Assembly (NCBI RefSeq): GCF_001039355.2
Contig: NW_019774291.1
Span: forward strand, 375,276 to 439,275
Source of the DNA: Lingula anatina
Taxonomy: Eukaryota; Brachiopoda; Lingulata; Lingulida; Lingulidae
Direction: 5' to 3'
DNA: 64,000 bases
Below the pieces are notes generated by a model. That model was not told the DNA's origin. It searched no databases and was given only the letters and a program-made list of their open reading frames with translations. A program made the position numbers and the translations under genes. Shown here in pieces: positions 40,635 through 51,303 of the stretch; the stretch's first letter is position 1; every line of letters starts with the position of its first letter.

Positions 40635-41750
40635 ACACTCATACATGTACACACATACACGCACACGTGCATGCGTTCGCACGCTCAGAAACACACACAC
40701 AAACGCGCGCCTTATTACTTATGAAAAACCTCCTGACATTCCGTTCCCTGCGTTATTTCACCTCATTACTTTGATCGTCAATTGAGAAGTTTTGATGTTG
40801 TCTAGTGTCACCATTCCAAGGTTTACATATCACCGAACCATAAAACTCAGCTACTCCCTTTCTAATGTTATCTCATTTCATTTCAAGTCGTCTGAGCTAT
40901 GAGTGACTGTCACGCGGCGGAATCGGAGTAGAGATAACCTTGGTGTCACAGAGATGAATAAGAATGGATTATTTTAGGTTAATATAAAGTTTACATGAGC
41001 TAAAATTTGTTGGCTGTTGCACCTGGTTTATTATACCAAGACACTTACTTTATGCTGGAATTTCTTTTGAACAACCGAAGAGCGTGTCAGTGTTTCTAAT
41101 TCCAAGAAGCAGTGGTAAAATGTATTTTTATACCTTACAGATGGTATAAACGATATATTTTCCGTGTCATTTTTGATATTATTTTTCTTTGCAATAACGG
41201 ATAATTACCCAGTTTTACGATTTTTGAATTGGCTTTTAAACCTTTTCATTTGCTTCATTGACTTTTTCACCTGGCATACTTGCATAACGAATGCACGCAA
41301 AGGATGATTATCATATGCAATGTTGTCTCTATACTAGTATACAACTGTGAGTTCTTTAGAATTACTATTTTTATCAAAATGACAATTTCTGACTCTTTTT
41401 TATTTCAGAGGTAAAGGCGACAGTTTCTTAAATTTCACTTGTCTTGAACAGCCTCTTTCTTTTCAGTTAGCCTGCTTTATTCTTTTTGAGTGATTAAATC
41501 GCTACGTGCATAACAAAAATCATATAGACAGATATTTTATTGGTTTTATTGTTACCAAATAAGCAAAGGAAGTGGTACAATACAACAGAAATAAAAAAGA
41601 AGTTCTAAGAACAAAGTTAACGCTATTAAAATAAATGCGTCTAAAACAAGCAAGACAGCACCTCTGTTCTTAAAGTTGATTTAATTTCAATTGCATTTGA
41701 GTCTCTGACTGCAAATCTTTTCATAGTGGCAAATATGCTGTAAGTAAAAG

Positions 41751-42054
41751 TAAAAGCAGAAGTCTTGCTCAGCGACAATGTAGTTAAATGTATTTAATTC
41801 TATACTTAAAGTTATCGTTTGACGAATAGACTTCAGATCTTGTAATGGCTTAACACGGATGGGATCCCACGTTGGTGCAGCTGTTTAGACCAGGAAATTT
41901 TTAATGAAAGCAAAAGTCTTGGTTATTAACAATATAGTTAAGTATATTTATTCCTTTACGTAAAGTGGCCGTTTGGTGAATAGGCTACATATCCAGTGAT
42001 GGCTTAACACAAGGGCGGGGTCCCACGTTGCTACAGCTATTTAGATCAGAAAAT
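41751..42054. repeat. Diverged tandem repeat, two ~150-bp units
   Basis: Unit 1 (41751-41899) and unit 2 (41904-42054) align over their whole length at roughly three-quarters identity. Shared landmarks are AAGTCTTG, ATAGTTAA/GTAGTTAA, GATGGCTTAACAC/AATGGCTTAACAC, TCCCACGTTG and CAGCTRTTTAGA. No coding frame is kept. The origin is unknown. Confidence 0.75.
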
Positions 42055-44705
42055 GAGCCCTGTGACTGGGCTGCCCACGGACCATACCACACCCTGAACA
42101 TCGCACGGGGTTACTCAGTTCTGGGTATCACTGGTCACCGTCGCTGAGATAAAATCGCACGCCCTCACTGCACAGCTCTAGTAGATGTCGTTTAGGTAAG
42201 TGAACAGGTGCGCGTTATCGTACAGGTGATCTCCGTTATCTCCGTCCACTGGTCATCTAATGGTCAGTTGGAGATCATCCTTCATTGGATGCCCGTTCCT
42301 TGTCCCTGGTGCAAACCCTGCAGGACACATTCATGAGCTCAGTCACGATATGTGACAATTTGTTCACGATCTAGACATGTTTACGAAGACTTCGTCTAGA
42401 TCTGCTGTAAAGTGAAAAATAACAATTTTCCTGAATTGTTTTTCAAGTGCGACTTGCGATTTTCTTTGTTAGGGAATAAATGTTTTACTATAGTCGAGAA
42501 TATATTTTACTTCCCCTCTTTTGTCCAGAGATACTGCACAACCGTGCCAAAATGGGGGGTGTTTCTAAAAATTTTTTTTTCTCGTGCTTAGATACGAAAT
42601 AGAATTGTGAAATGCATAAATACATGTATATGTACATTTTCTAGTCCTTAGATACGTCATAAAATTGTGAAAGCATTGTTTAAAATGCACCAAACAAACA
42701 CAAACAAAGGGACAGTTGCCTTTCTTCATCTGTTATTTACCAAAATATGTTGTTACTATCTTGGCTAAAATCCCTCTTCATCAATTAAAATCGAAAAAAA
42801 ATGCAAATTGTGAAATTGGCCAAAAGCCTTTACAGTTGCTAATCACAAGCCAGCCTCTGCTTTTTATTCCAGCTGTTTTGTTTACATAATTTTAAGTTTT
42901 GAGCAAGAAATTTAGGATAAAATTGTATAATTCAGCTTCCATAAATTTAATTATTCCTGGCCAATGCACAAACATTCTCCTCCTTATAAATCGTGACACA
43001 CGTCCATCCTTTGTTTTGTTTTTTAAGACCAACTTCGAATGACTTGCTTTTCCTTCTCTATTCTAGCCGATCATCTTGCTGCAAGATTTAAGGCTAAAAC
43101 TTTCCAAACAGTTCACGTCTTGACCTGCAGAGGTGACATAAAGCTTTGACTTTAGAAACCTGCCGATGTTCTTCACCTATTTCTGAAGCACGTTTAGAAA
43201 TAAGACAAAGGACAAAAATGTGGTTAAGTTGAGTAACTTGTCTGTTTGTCCGAGTAGATCTTAGCCGTTACAGAGATGACATTTTCTGATAGATTAAAGA
43301 ACAGTGTTTCGTTCTGGCTGACGTTGCATAACTTCTCTTTCTGTTTTTTTTAAAACTGATGGCATGTATTCTTGCCATTTTCTTCCAACAACCTCTTCAC
43401 TATCCTCATGATAGATCACGCCGCTCTTTCAGGGTCCCAAAAGTTAGCTTGAGTCCCCAGTAATTTGCACACTACATTAGGTAATATATTAGGATAAAAT
43501 GACACATATGCGGCTAAGTTGTTGCTACTGAGCAAGGCACGCCTAGGATATAACTGTATCAAACTTGATGCTGTTTTTTGTTTAAAAACTCCCTGGTTTC
43601 TAATCCACAGTAAAATCAGGTCTAACGACTTTATAGTAACGAGTTCTATTTGAATTCCGTGACATATCAAAAATTGGCCATTGCTTAATATTGCACATTT
43701 ATAGGGTGTATTCTATTTGAAGAGTTAGTTTCAAAAGATGGAATGTATCGACAACATTCCTGCATGTTCTCGTATTTCAACCGATTCTTTTTTTTTTTTA
43801 CTAATACTCGTTTTTTATTCTTCTTTAAAGAGAATTAAAACTGACGTCGCGCATTATTCCGAAACGAGAGAATATCATCGTTCTCAACAGACGTGTATAT
43901 TGGTGTACGGCTGTTATTATCTTCTTCCTCATTTACATTGAATTCTTTTTATACTTTTTTGGTACTCTTCGCCGTATGTATTTCTCTTTTTGCCCTTTTA
44001 AGTCAATATTTTCATACGCCCAAATAAGTTAGCGGTTGCAGTGACATCTGTCGGCACCATGTGGATGACCGAAAGTAACAAGGGTACAGAGAGGTTGTTC
44101 GTTGACGTAACTTTGTTTCTCACTTTATGCCTTAGCAACCGAGGAAGGCACTGCCTTTTCTATCAGCTGCTTCTCATCTTAATTTTGGGGAAAGACAAAA
44201 GAAATCCTCCAGAACGCGCTGTTTAGAAGCTAGAGCGCTCATTGTTGATTATCCTTAACTCTTTTCTTTTAAACGGTGTATACACGGATAGGCTTACTAC
44301 AGACGCTTTTGATATAATGAAGTACCTTTGGAAGCCGCTCTCTAGAATTATTTGACGAAAAGTAACTGACTGTACAAGTACCTTAATCTGAATTTTAGCA
44401 AATTTTTAGTCTTTTCTTTCGCCCAATTAATTATTCTTAATGTCTATCTTTAAACTAAAGATCATGGAAATCAATTTCTAATCTTTAATTGAAAATTACA
44501 ATAATCTATCAATTTTGTCGCAAAATAATAAAAAACGAGTTTAAAGTTACAAATAAAATTTGCAAAAGATTTTCATTACAATGTTTATGAAGACACGAAC
44601 GAGCAATTTAAATTTAAAACCTTTTTTATTATTGGCATAATCTTGTAAGTATATATTCATATATATTAAATCTATTTTCAACTTTTAAATAAAGTCATAA
44701 CACGC

Positions 44706-44742
44706 ATGTATATATATATTTATATGCATATATATATATATT
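44706..44742. repeat. TA-rich tract
   Basis: Imperfect (TA)n, downstream of SoxE copy 2, possibly within its 3' region. Confidence 0.85.
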
Positions 44743-45056
44743 ATTTAAACGCTTACGTATGACGTAAACAACTACAGAGTACGCGCACTGATATTTACAT
44801 ATAAACACGTGGTTTAAATATGATAATATATATTTAACACAACAAGTTAAACGAAACAAATTGGGAATGATAAAAATTGGGAATTATTGCCATTGGTTGA
44901 TAAAACAACCCAGCATTCGCAAGTCTGTCCTGATAATAACAGTCTGGCATTCAACCTTGGAAACCTGATGCTTGAATATTGTCGCCGACTTGGGTCCTGA
45001 GATCACGGAGAGCTGGGCACGGCAAAGGGACAGTTGTCGCTGCTTCCCTATGCACC

Positions 45057-45062
45057 TTTATT
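45057..45062 (-). promoter_or_regulatory. Possible polyadenylation signal of SoxE copy 2 (AATAAA)
   Basis: TTTATT on the plus strand reads AATAAA along the gene, about 50 nt past the stop codon. That would make a very short 3' UTR. A second AATAAA lies at 44625-44630. Either could be used. Confidence 0.3.
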
Positions 45063-45110
45063 TTGTCACCTTGCACATATTTTGAGTCGAAAATGTCGCT
45101 CGGAAAAGAG

Positions 45111-45768
45111 TCAACCGCTTAACGTGGCCATGTATGGAGAGAAAGGTGGTCTTTGGACAGGATACGTCATGTAGTAGAGAGAGGGCGGGGCTGCAGTGGC
45201 TGCAGTCGATGGGCTTTCCGAAGGGGAGTAATAGTTCGGTGATGAGCTCCCTACGGGTGTACCGCCTGGACTGTTCTGGAGTTCATAGTTTTGCATTTCG
45301 TATCCTTCTCCTGGGAACTGCGGGCGACGGGGCGGGGAATTTTCTGCTTTGATATGAACATTGTCACCACTGACAGCCTGGGTGAAGGTGTTTCCGGTCA
45401 TGTTGCCATGGTTACCAACAGAGTTCGGAATGTTTCCATGGATACCAACACTCTCTCCCTGAATTTCTGTATTTACGGAGACTGGTTGAAAAGGCGAGAG
45501 ATTCATGGAATTTGGGACGCGGCATGTGTTCATCCAGTTCCCGCAGCAGACGATCCAGGACCTCCGCTGTAAGTTGCCGGTGGGTTGTGGGCCGAGACGC
45601 CGTTTATCATTTGAGGCTGACCAACAAGATGGCGGCCATTCAGCTGTCTGTTTGGAGGTAAATACTGATCCAGTTCTGTCTCGTCAAAGTGCTCTATATT
45701 CCCAATGACATCTTCTCTGAGTTCGCCAATGTCCACCCGACTGAAGTCTATAGGTTGGCCTCCTGGAC
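45111..45768 (-). CDS. SoxE: SoxE copy 2, exon 3 (transactivation domains, contains a frameshift)
   Basis: The acceptor is TTTTCCCTCTAG at 45769. The split Gly codon is followed by [18 protein letters not shown] and the acidic helix [15 protein letters not shown]. The frame hits TGA at 45532-45530. The remainder, in the next frame, is open for about 140 codons to TGA at 45113-45111 and aligns to copy 1 ([22 protein letters not shown]). Confidence 0.9.
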
Positions 45769-48700
45769 CTAGAGGGAAAAACAGAAAGTTTTAGTGATTG
45801 TCGCTACATAACTGAGTCTTTGCCAAATTTTCATTTTTAATGTACACCTACATGTACCTGTTTTTGCCAAATAAGGCCTATTTAAAATGATACTAATTCT
45901 ACTAAAGGGATATCCTTTCATAAATGCATGGCATGAAATTTTACTTCCTCAAGTTCACTTATTTCCTTGTTCATCTTGTTATGTAAGAAAGCTACCTGAG
46001 AAATGTCTGAGTGGCTTGGTCATCAAGGCTTGTGGAGTGGTGGGTGGGGTCAGGCTCTGGTGGTTTGGCAAGTTTCGCGAGCTATTAGCAGACATCATAC
46101 AGGAGTCGTCGTCACTGCAGCCGGGGGACCGAGCTGGCTCACTTATTGATCGCAGGAAAGCTGCTTTGGACTGCTGTGTGCTCGTCTCGCCAGAAACGCT
46201 CTTGATGTTTTTCCTGCGCCGAGGCTGGTACTTGTATTCAGGGTGGTCGTTTTTGTGTTTCTGTCGCAGACGCTCTGCTTCGTCCATAAACGGCCGCTTC
46301 TCCCCTTCACCTAACATTCTATAAACACAAAAGGAAAGTACACATGAATAACACAGTCTTGTCGTATAAGTGTTGTGTGTTTTCCTACGAAATGAAAATG
46401 ATTCAATATTATTAGTCACAATAACATTTTAAAGCAAAACGTTTGTAGGGCGATCAGCTTACGTTTCTAAAAATTCTGACTTGGAGCGTTCAAGTATCAC
46501 GAAAAATAGTGTTTTATGTACACAATCATATGGGTAAATGAATTCAGAAACTTTTGTGAAAAAAAGTTCCGACAAACAAAAAAGACAGTTATCGACCACG
46601 GGGTCACTATTTATCTCTGATAATACTTTAGTTGCTGTCATTCCTGCCGCCATGGTACATTGATTTGTCCCTACACGATTCCGCAAAGTGTTTTTTCTCC
46701 CACTCTTTTTTAAGCAACTTGCTAGTTATACCATTTTCATAACATTATCATATTTATTTATCATATTTATATATCATATCATATTTATATATCATATCAT
46801 ATTTTATATTTTGTTTAACGCTCATAGGACCGGTTCCTAACCAGAAAATAGTTTATGCCATAGTGTTGACGGTTGCAAGGGGCTGTGAGTGTTTAGCATC
46901 AGCTCCTGTATCACAAATACAAAAACATATAAATCAACCGACCACCTCTTCAGTATTAGTGCTTAAATTACAGAACAACCAATATTTCATTCGAAAAACG
47001 GGTCTGAAACTATCCAACGGGGCACATCGATCTATTAAACCCTGGACCTCGAGACGTTTTAGGTAGTGTTTCTCTAATAGGAGCACAACTGAGGGGGTTT
47101 ATGGAGGCGGATCACGCAACGACTCGACTCGGAGCCCATGAAATCTTCCAATCAGCCATGCAAATGCAGAGGTCCGATGATATCTACGGGCCCATTGCAC
47201 ACGCTCGTTCACCGCCATAGTGGAGATGCGGTGGTTTGACATGCCATCTGAACTGTCGATTCCACATTAAAAACCGGGTACCTGGGACGCCAGGAGCCCA
47301 GAGAAGATTATCAGCGCTTAAAATTACCATTTACACCGCAACATTAATTTCCCCAATATTTTGGAAATTGTGTATAACTTGCTAAAAACCGCAACGTTTA
47401 CACGTAAAAAACGAGAAGAGTGCAGTCATGCGGAAAAGAGCAACATCGTCATCAAACCCGCAGACTAATTTGAGGTTTCCCATAATTTGGTCTCTGAAAG
47501 AATCCCTGCGTCCTAAGTCCATATGAAAAATTGGAGCCCATTTTCCACACGGATCATTAAACAGACGTGTGATATCTTCACACTACCAATTTTCCTAATT
47601 TTTCTCATACCACCAACGCGGGCGACTAACTTATAATGAACGTATTCGCGTCAGGTGTACGGTAACCTCGGACAGTATCACTGACCGATACGAATTTCTT
47701 TGATCTTCATTGCATAGATAGTTGGGACAAGTGCGTGTCGGTAAGTGTCTTTTCTTGAGCCACACGTACGACAGGGGCAGTAATCGCGATAATTACCCGG
47801 GTAGCCCTTTTCAATCATGCCGATACATATAAAATTACGCTCACTGGTGCCAGGGTCTGTAACCGTCAATTACGCGGCCTATCTCACTACACCCATGCTG
47901 GTGATTTGGGTACGTAATTCAGCTGTATAAAGAGCAATGTAGCACGAAGGGGCGATCAATTCCACGAAATGCCGTGACTTCGCGCCCACTGTCAGTATGT
48001 TCACGATAATCGTCACCGGGTACTAAATGATGCATAGGTGTGGAAAGTGCGGAGGTAGCCCATGATTATGATAATTAAGAAGGAACGCATTAGGGATGCG
48101 TTTGAAGTGATTAAATGAAAACTTTAAACGCGAGCTGACTTATGTTAATCGACATCAAATTAGGTGGAAAATCTTAATTATATATCGCTTTGTTTCAGCA
48201 CAGTAGACACCTTTATTCGTTGTAGCATTTTGTCAATTATCCAAGTGCGAAAACTACTTATCTATGGATATTATGGAGACTAAGATGAATTTATGAACAT
48301 TATATAGCCCGGTTTAGGGGATTTATTTCCTAAAGCCCTGTGGACTATTACGTTTCACCAAGGAAGTCTCGTCTTTCAACTTCCTTAATTATTCAAGATT
48401 CATATCATTACAGAACTACGCAAATGTTTTTAATTCAGCATATTACTTTATAATATATATCTGCTTTGCTATTTAATGGGTAATTTTACTAACAATTTCC
48501 TTATTTTAGTTACGAAGAGCGTCAACATTATCCTCACCAGAGAGTTTTAAAAGAGACATGACGAAAATAATTTAAACTCAAATCCACTTTCACATAAGAG
48601 CAGGCTTCCATCAAAATAACACATTTCCTTCACATTTACTTCCCCTTTTCCTTTTAATCAAAACGCTTCCTTTATTAGTGGTCAACTTTCTCTCCCAGTG

Positions 48701-49690
48701 CGTGACAGTGGGTTAACTGGGCTTTATTACCGCACCGCTTGTGTAAAGTAAGCTGTGTATATATCGGGGATGCAAGAATTTCGTGTACATTTATATGATG
48801 TATTTCTCGTGTGTGATCTTACGCTCTTACCATGAAACCAATCAGTCTCTTATATGACGCTAGCTGTAAAAACACATTCATCATACCGACTTCCTCGTGA
48901 ATCATTTTGTGCTTGTTTGTGTGCAAACTTTGATCAGTCACTGTATTTATTTCTTTGTAACTACCAGAGAAACTGAAATAGGTTTTTTCCTCTTCGCAAA
49001 GCTCATAAGAAATGAAACTAGCAATAGGGCTCTGTGTGTACACACCAACTGCGAATTTTAAAGTGTTTACAAGTTGTTGCATAATTATTATTAACCATAA
49101 ATTGGGCATATACCTTGTTTACTAACAGATACCTGATTTCCAAGCAAAGATTTAAAAACACATGACTAGATCTGGGAGTGCATAATTAGGAAGTTTACGT
49201 AGCGAAATAGCCTTTGATATAATGCAACATGAAAGATGACATGAAAGAGCGAGGATTCCAGACAAAAACTGACTTCAGTTTCACATGTAATACAATATAC
49301 AAAATTAAAAGAAAAAATCACGCCAGCTTACCTCCATAGCTTCCCCAGGGTTTTGCTGAGCTCTGCATTATGAAGATGTGGGTACTGATCTGCCAGTTTC
49401 TTTCTAGCAGCCTGAGCCCACACCATGAAGGCGTTCATGGGTCGCTTTATGTGTGGTTTCCTCTTCTCAGATGCCCCGGCACGCGTGGACATAGGAACTA
49501 GGGTCCAATCGTAACCTTTTAAGACATGGGCCACGGCCTGCTGGATTTCACTTGGGAACTCTGGGTTTGGCATCACAATCTGGGACACTTTTTGTTCCTG
49601 GCTGTCTAACTGCTCAATATCGGAGTCTCTGCTGTCGCTGTCCTCTGCGGTGCTTGAACTTGGAGATGGTGTGCGCTCGTTCTCAGCCAT
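45111..49690 (-). CDS. SoxE: SoxE (Sox8/9/10-class) HMG-box transcription factor, copy 2 (whole gene, 3 exons, frameshift in exon 3)
   Basis: The exons are 49332-49690, 45996-46318 and 45111-45768, with introns of 3013 and 227 bp at the same positions and phases as copy 1. It starts [12 protein letters not shown]. Dimerisation segment about 48-68 ([11 protein letters not shown]), HMG box about 80-157, LTPPTTP, and middle transactivation domain from [13 protein letters not shown] to LDQYLPPN. As written, the frame ends at TGA 45532-45530 after 306 residues. One base further, another frame starts at NWMNTC and stays open to TGA at 45111, carrying IKAENSPP and QRPPFSPYM. With one missing base counted, the length would be 446 residues. 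Role by homology as for copy 1. Its C-terminus stops at TLSG and lacks the HW...RP end. A functional gene with a sequence error or polymorphism, or a recently damaged copy, are both possible. Confidence 0.93.
45530..45544 (-). other. Apparent 1-bp deletion (frameshift) in SoxE copy 2
   Basis: The gene-strand sequence here is GCTGCGGGAACTGGATGA. The current frame reads AAGTG then stop. One more G in the GGG run (45540-45542) would make it AAGNWM, matching PNWM at the same distance from the YxGG motif in copy 1. No short intron with GT-AG ends can explain the shift. Confidence 0.8.
45769..45995 (-). other. SoxE copy 2 intron 2 (227 bp, phase 1)
   Basis: GTAGCT donor and CCCTCTAG acceptor, at the same protein position as copy 1 intron 2, just before the QPIDF segment. 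Nothing else was seen in it. Confidence 0.9.
45996..46318 (-). CDS. SoxE: SoxE copy 2, exon 2 (rest of HMG box and linker)
   Basis: The acceptor TGTTTATAG precedes A-ATG-TTA-GGT and completes Arg120, then [27 protein letters not shown], a Ser-rich linker, and LTPPTTP. The donor is CTCAG|GTAGCT at 45996/45995, phase 1, as in copy 1. The linker is shorter and very different from copy 1 outside the HMG box and the TPPxTP motif. Confidence 0.95.
46319..49331 (-). other. SoxE copy 2 intron 1 (3.0 kb, phase 2)
   Basis: GTAAGC donor and TTTATAG acceptor. It includes an ATCATATTTAT-type AT repeat (46747-46810). A relatively GC-rich, non-repetitive stretch at about 47,050-47,480 stands out in the AT-rich intron and could be regulatory, but I recognise no gene there. 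Confidence 0.9.
46747..46810. repeat. ATCATATTTAT-type tandem repeat
   Basis: Imperfect repeats of TATCATATTTATA within SoxE copy 2 intron 1. Confidence 0.8.
49332..49690 (-). CDS. SoxE: SoxE copy 2, exon 1 (dimerisation motif and first part of HMG box)
   Basis: The ATG at 49690 has CAACCCCTAAACA just upstream. The exon encodes 119 residues plus two bases of Arg120. It includes [15 protein letters not shown] and [19 protein letters not shown] up to GKLW. The donor is TGGAG|GTAAGC at 49332/49331. Against copy 1, the HMG part differs at the RRR/RKK position, while the N-terminal 45 residues are largely unalignable. Confidence 0.95.
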
Positions 49691-49830
49691 TGTTTAGGGG
49701 TTGAAATTATCCAGTTATCAAGTCTGAAAGTTCGGATACACAACCAGTTACAAACAGTCAGTTGAGTCAGTAGAGTGAGCTCCTCTGAAAGGTTTGAATA
49801 GGTTACCTTGACTTCCCTACACTACCTCTA

Positions 49831-49838
49831 CTTATATA
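49831..49838 (-). promoter_or_regulatory. TATA-like box of SoxE copy 2
   Basis: TATATAAG on the gene strand directly follows the shared 14-bp block. A start site would be expected about 25-30 bp further, giving a 5' leader near 115 nt. Copy 1 has no TATA-like sequence at the same place, so core promoters may differ. Confidence 0.45.
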
Positions 49839-49934
49839 TGACGTATGCTAATAAGCCGGCTTGCATGACTCCGCCTTCTCTCGCGCTAGCTGGTGATTGA
49901 CGGCCAGGCACCCGCAGGCCGCACGCACCACTAA
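49839..49934 (-). promoter_or_regulatory. Proximal promoter module of SoxE copy 2, shared with copy 1
   Basis: The same 14-bp block ATTAGCATACGTCA (49852-49839) lies 149 bp upstream of the ATG. Upstream blocks in the same order as copy 1 are CTCCGCCTTCT (49869-49879), GCTAGC (49885-49890), TGACGGCC (49898-49905) and CACTAA (49929-49934), as read on the plus strand. Confidence 0.6.
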
Positions 49935-51052
49935 CACATTCGTGATTTGCTTTCGTTTTCATTTGATATGCTAAACGCATTAATTACAGCAATTGTCTTA
50001 ACGTCGTACATTAAGCCCATTAATTAAATCCCATTATTATTGTGCCCGGGTCTCGACTTTTTGCAGCCCATGTAAATGCCTTATTTCGCATAAGAGATTT
50101 ATATCTGAAGTATGAATGTTACTTGCGTGATAGCGTTAGATGCGCGTTGCGTTTTTTCAACGTTATTTATCTTTTTAATTATGTTTTGATGGAAATTAAC
50201 AAAAATCGAGGAGCAACCCACGTAAGGTCGACCAAGTACAAACTGTTGAGTTAGAACAGAGAATAAGACTGCTTTGGAAAACAATGAAGTAGTAGAAGCA
50301 CTCTAGATAAAATGCAAATTCGGACGGCCATATATCGCAGATGCACCTGCACACCCTCTTCTTACCTTCACTGCTCTGTCTGGGGACAGTGTATCTTGCC
50401 CTGGCAGACAAGGCTAAGTAAGTTTTTGACTTGTAACACCCACTGGTTTTTAGAAAAGTCAATTGAACCGAGACAGTGTGTCTACGAAAAACAACTGTGA
50501 AAGACAATGATTAGGCCGTCTGTCACCCAAATGATATGTTGTCTAGCAAAATACCAACTTAACAAGCTAGAATTCAGTCCTCTAAAATTGATGCCAACTC
50601 ACAGAGGTCTGTGAGGACGTAGTTAAGCTGTTTTTTTTTTAATTTTAAAACTATGCTAGCTGTCTGGATTTCTCTGAAAGTGTATTTGTCTGGTTGTAGT
50701 AATTACAGAGGCGCCTACGCTCAAATGCTCGTGCCTCCACTTCTCCCTGCATACAGAAACGTGCGTACACACACACACATTTTCGCAGGCACACGCTTCG
50801 TAATCTGACAGGACTAAAAAGGAAAACTGAAACCCCTGAATTTTCAATCTTTCTGCAGATCATTAACATCTACAGTTTGGAAGAATAGAAAAGAAGAAAC
50901 TGTTAGAGGTACTCGTATATAAACAGTCGACGCCCGAGAACCCTCCGATTTAAAATTTGAACCCGGGATGGCTTTGGCATGTGCAAAAAAACGTTTCCGA
51001 ATACCCGAGCATTATTGCATCAACGACTGAATGGCTTTGAAAGAGACAGTAT
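49935..51052. other. Upstream flank of SoxE copy 2
   Basis: No gene recognised. It includes AT-rich TAAT-containing sequence near 49,970-50,040 that could be distal promoter. Confidence 0.5.
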
Positions 51053-51057
51053 AACCC

Positions 51058-51298
51058 TGTGACCACCCGATATGTCCGACAGGTCAGATATGTCCTACGA
51101 CCAGAGAACAGGCCAGATATGTCCGAAAAAAAAGAGCCAGATGTGTCCGACAGGCCAGATATGTCGGACACAACTGGCTTTTTTGTCGGACATATCTGGT
51201 CTGTCGGACACATCTGGCTTTTTTTTTTGTCGGACATATCTGGCCTGTTCTTTGGTCGTAGGACATATCTGGCTTGTCGGACATATCGGGTCGTCACA
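51058..51298. mobile_element. Foldback element with internal repeats and 5-bp target duplication
   Basis: The ends are inverted: TGTGACCACCCGATATGTCC on the left and its near reverse complement ending GTCACA on the right. The whole 241 bp folds back on itself. The arms carry repeated copies of CCAGATATGTCCGACA in both orientations. AACCC flanks both sides (51053-51057 and 51299-51303), consistent with a target-site duplication. There is no transposase. Short ORFs on both strands are by-products of the palindrome. Confidence 0.75.
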
Positions 51299-51303
51299 AA
51301 CCC

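Larger units (their letters stand above)
33662..45056. other. Intergenic spacer between the two SoxE genes
   Basis: It holds no supported gene. It contains TC microsatellites, a 38-bp T-run, a diverged tandem repeat (41,751-42,054) and relatively GC-rich, non-repetitive blocks (about 35,040-35,405 and 42,055-42,330) that are candidate cis-regulatory sequence for either SoxE copy. Confidence 0.6.

Noticed and set aside
45887-46324. 145-codon plus-strand ORF over SoxE copy 2 exon 2
   Set aside because: Antisense shadow of a Ser-rich exon. It shows no recognisable domain.
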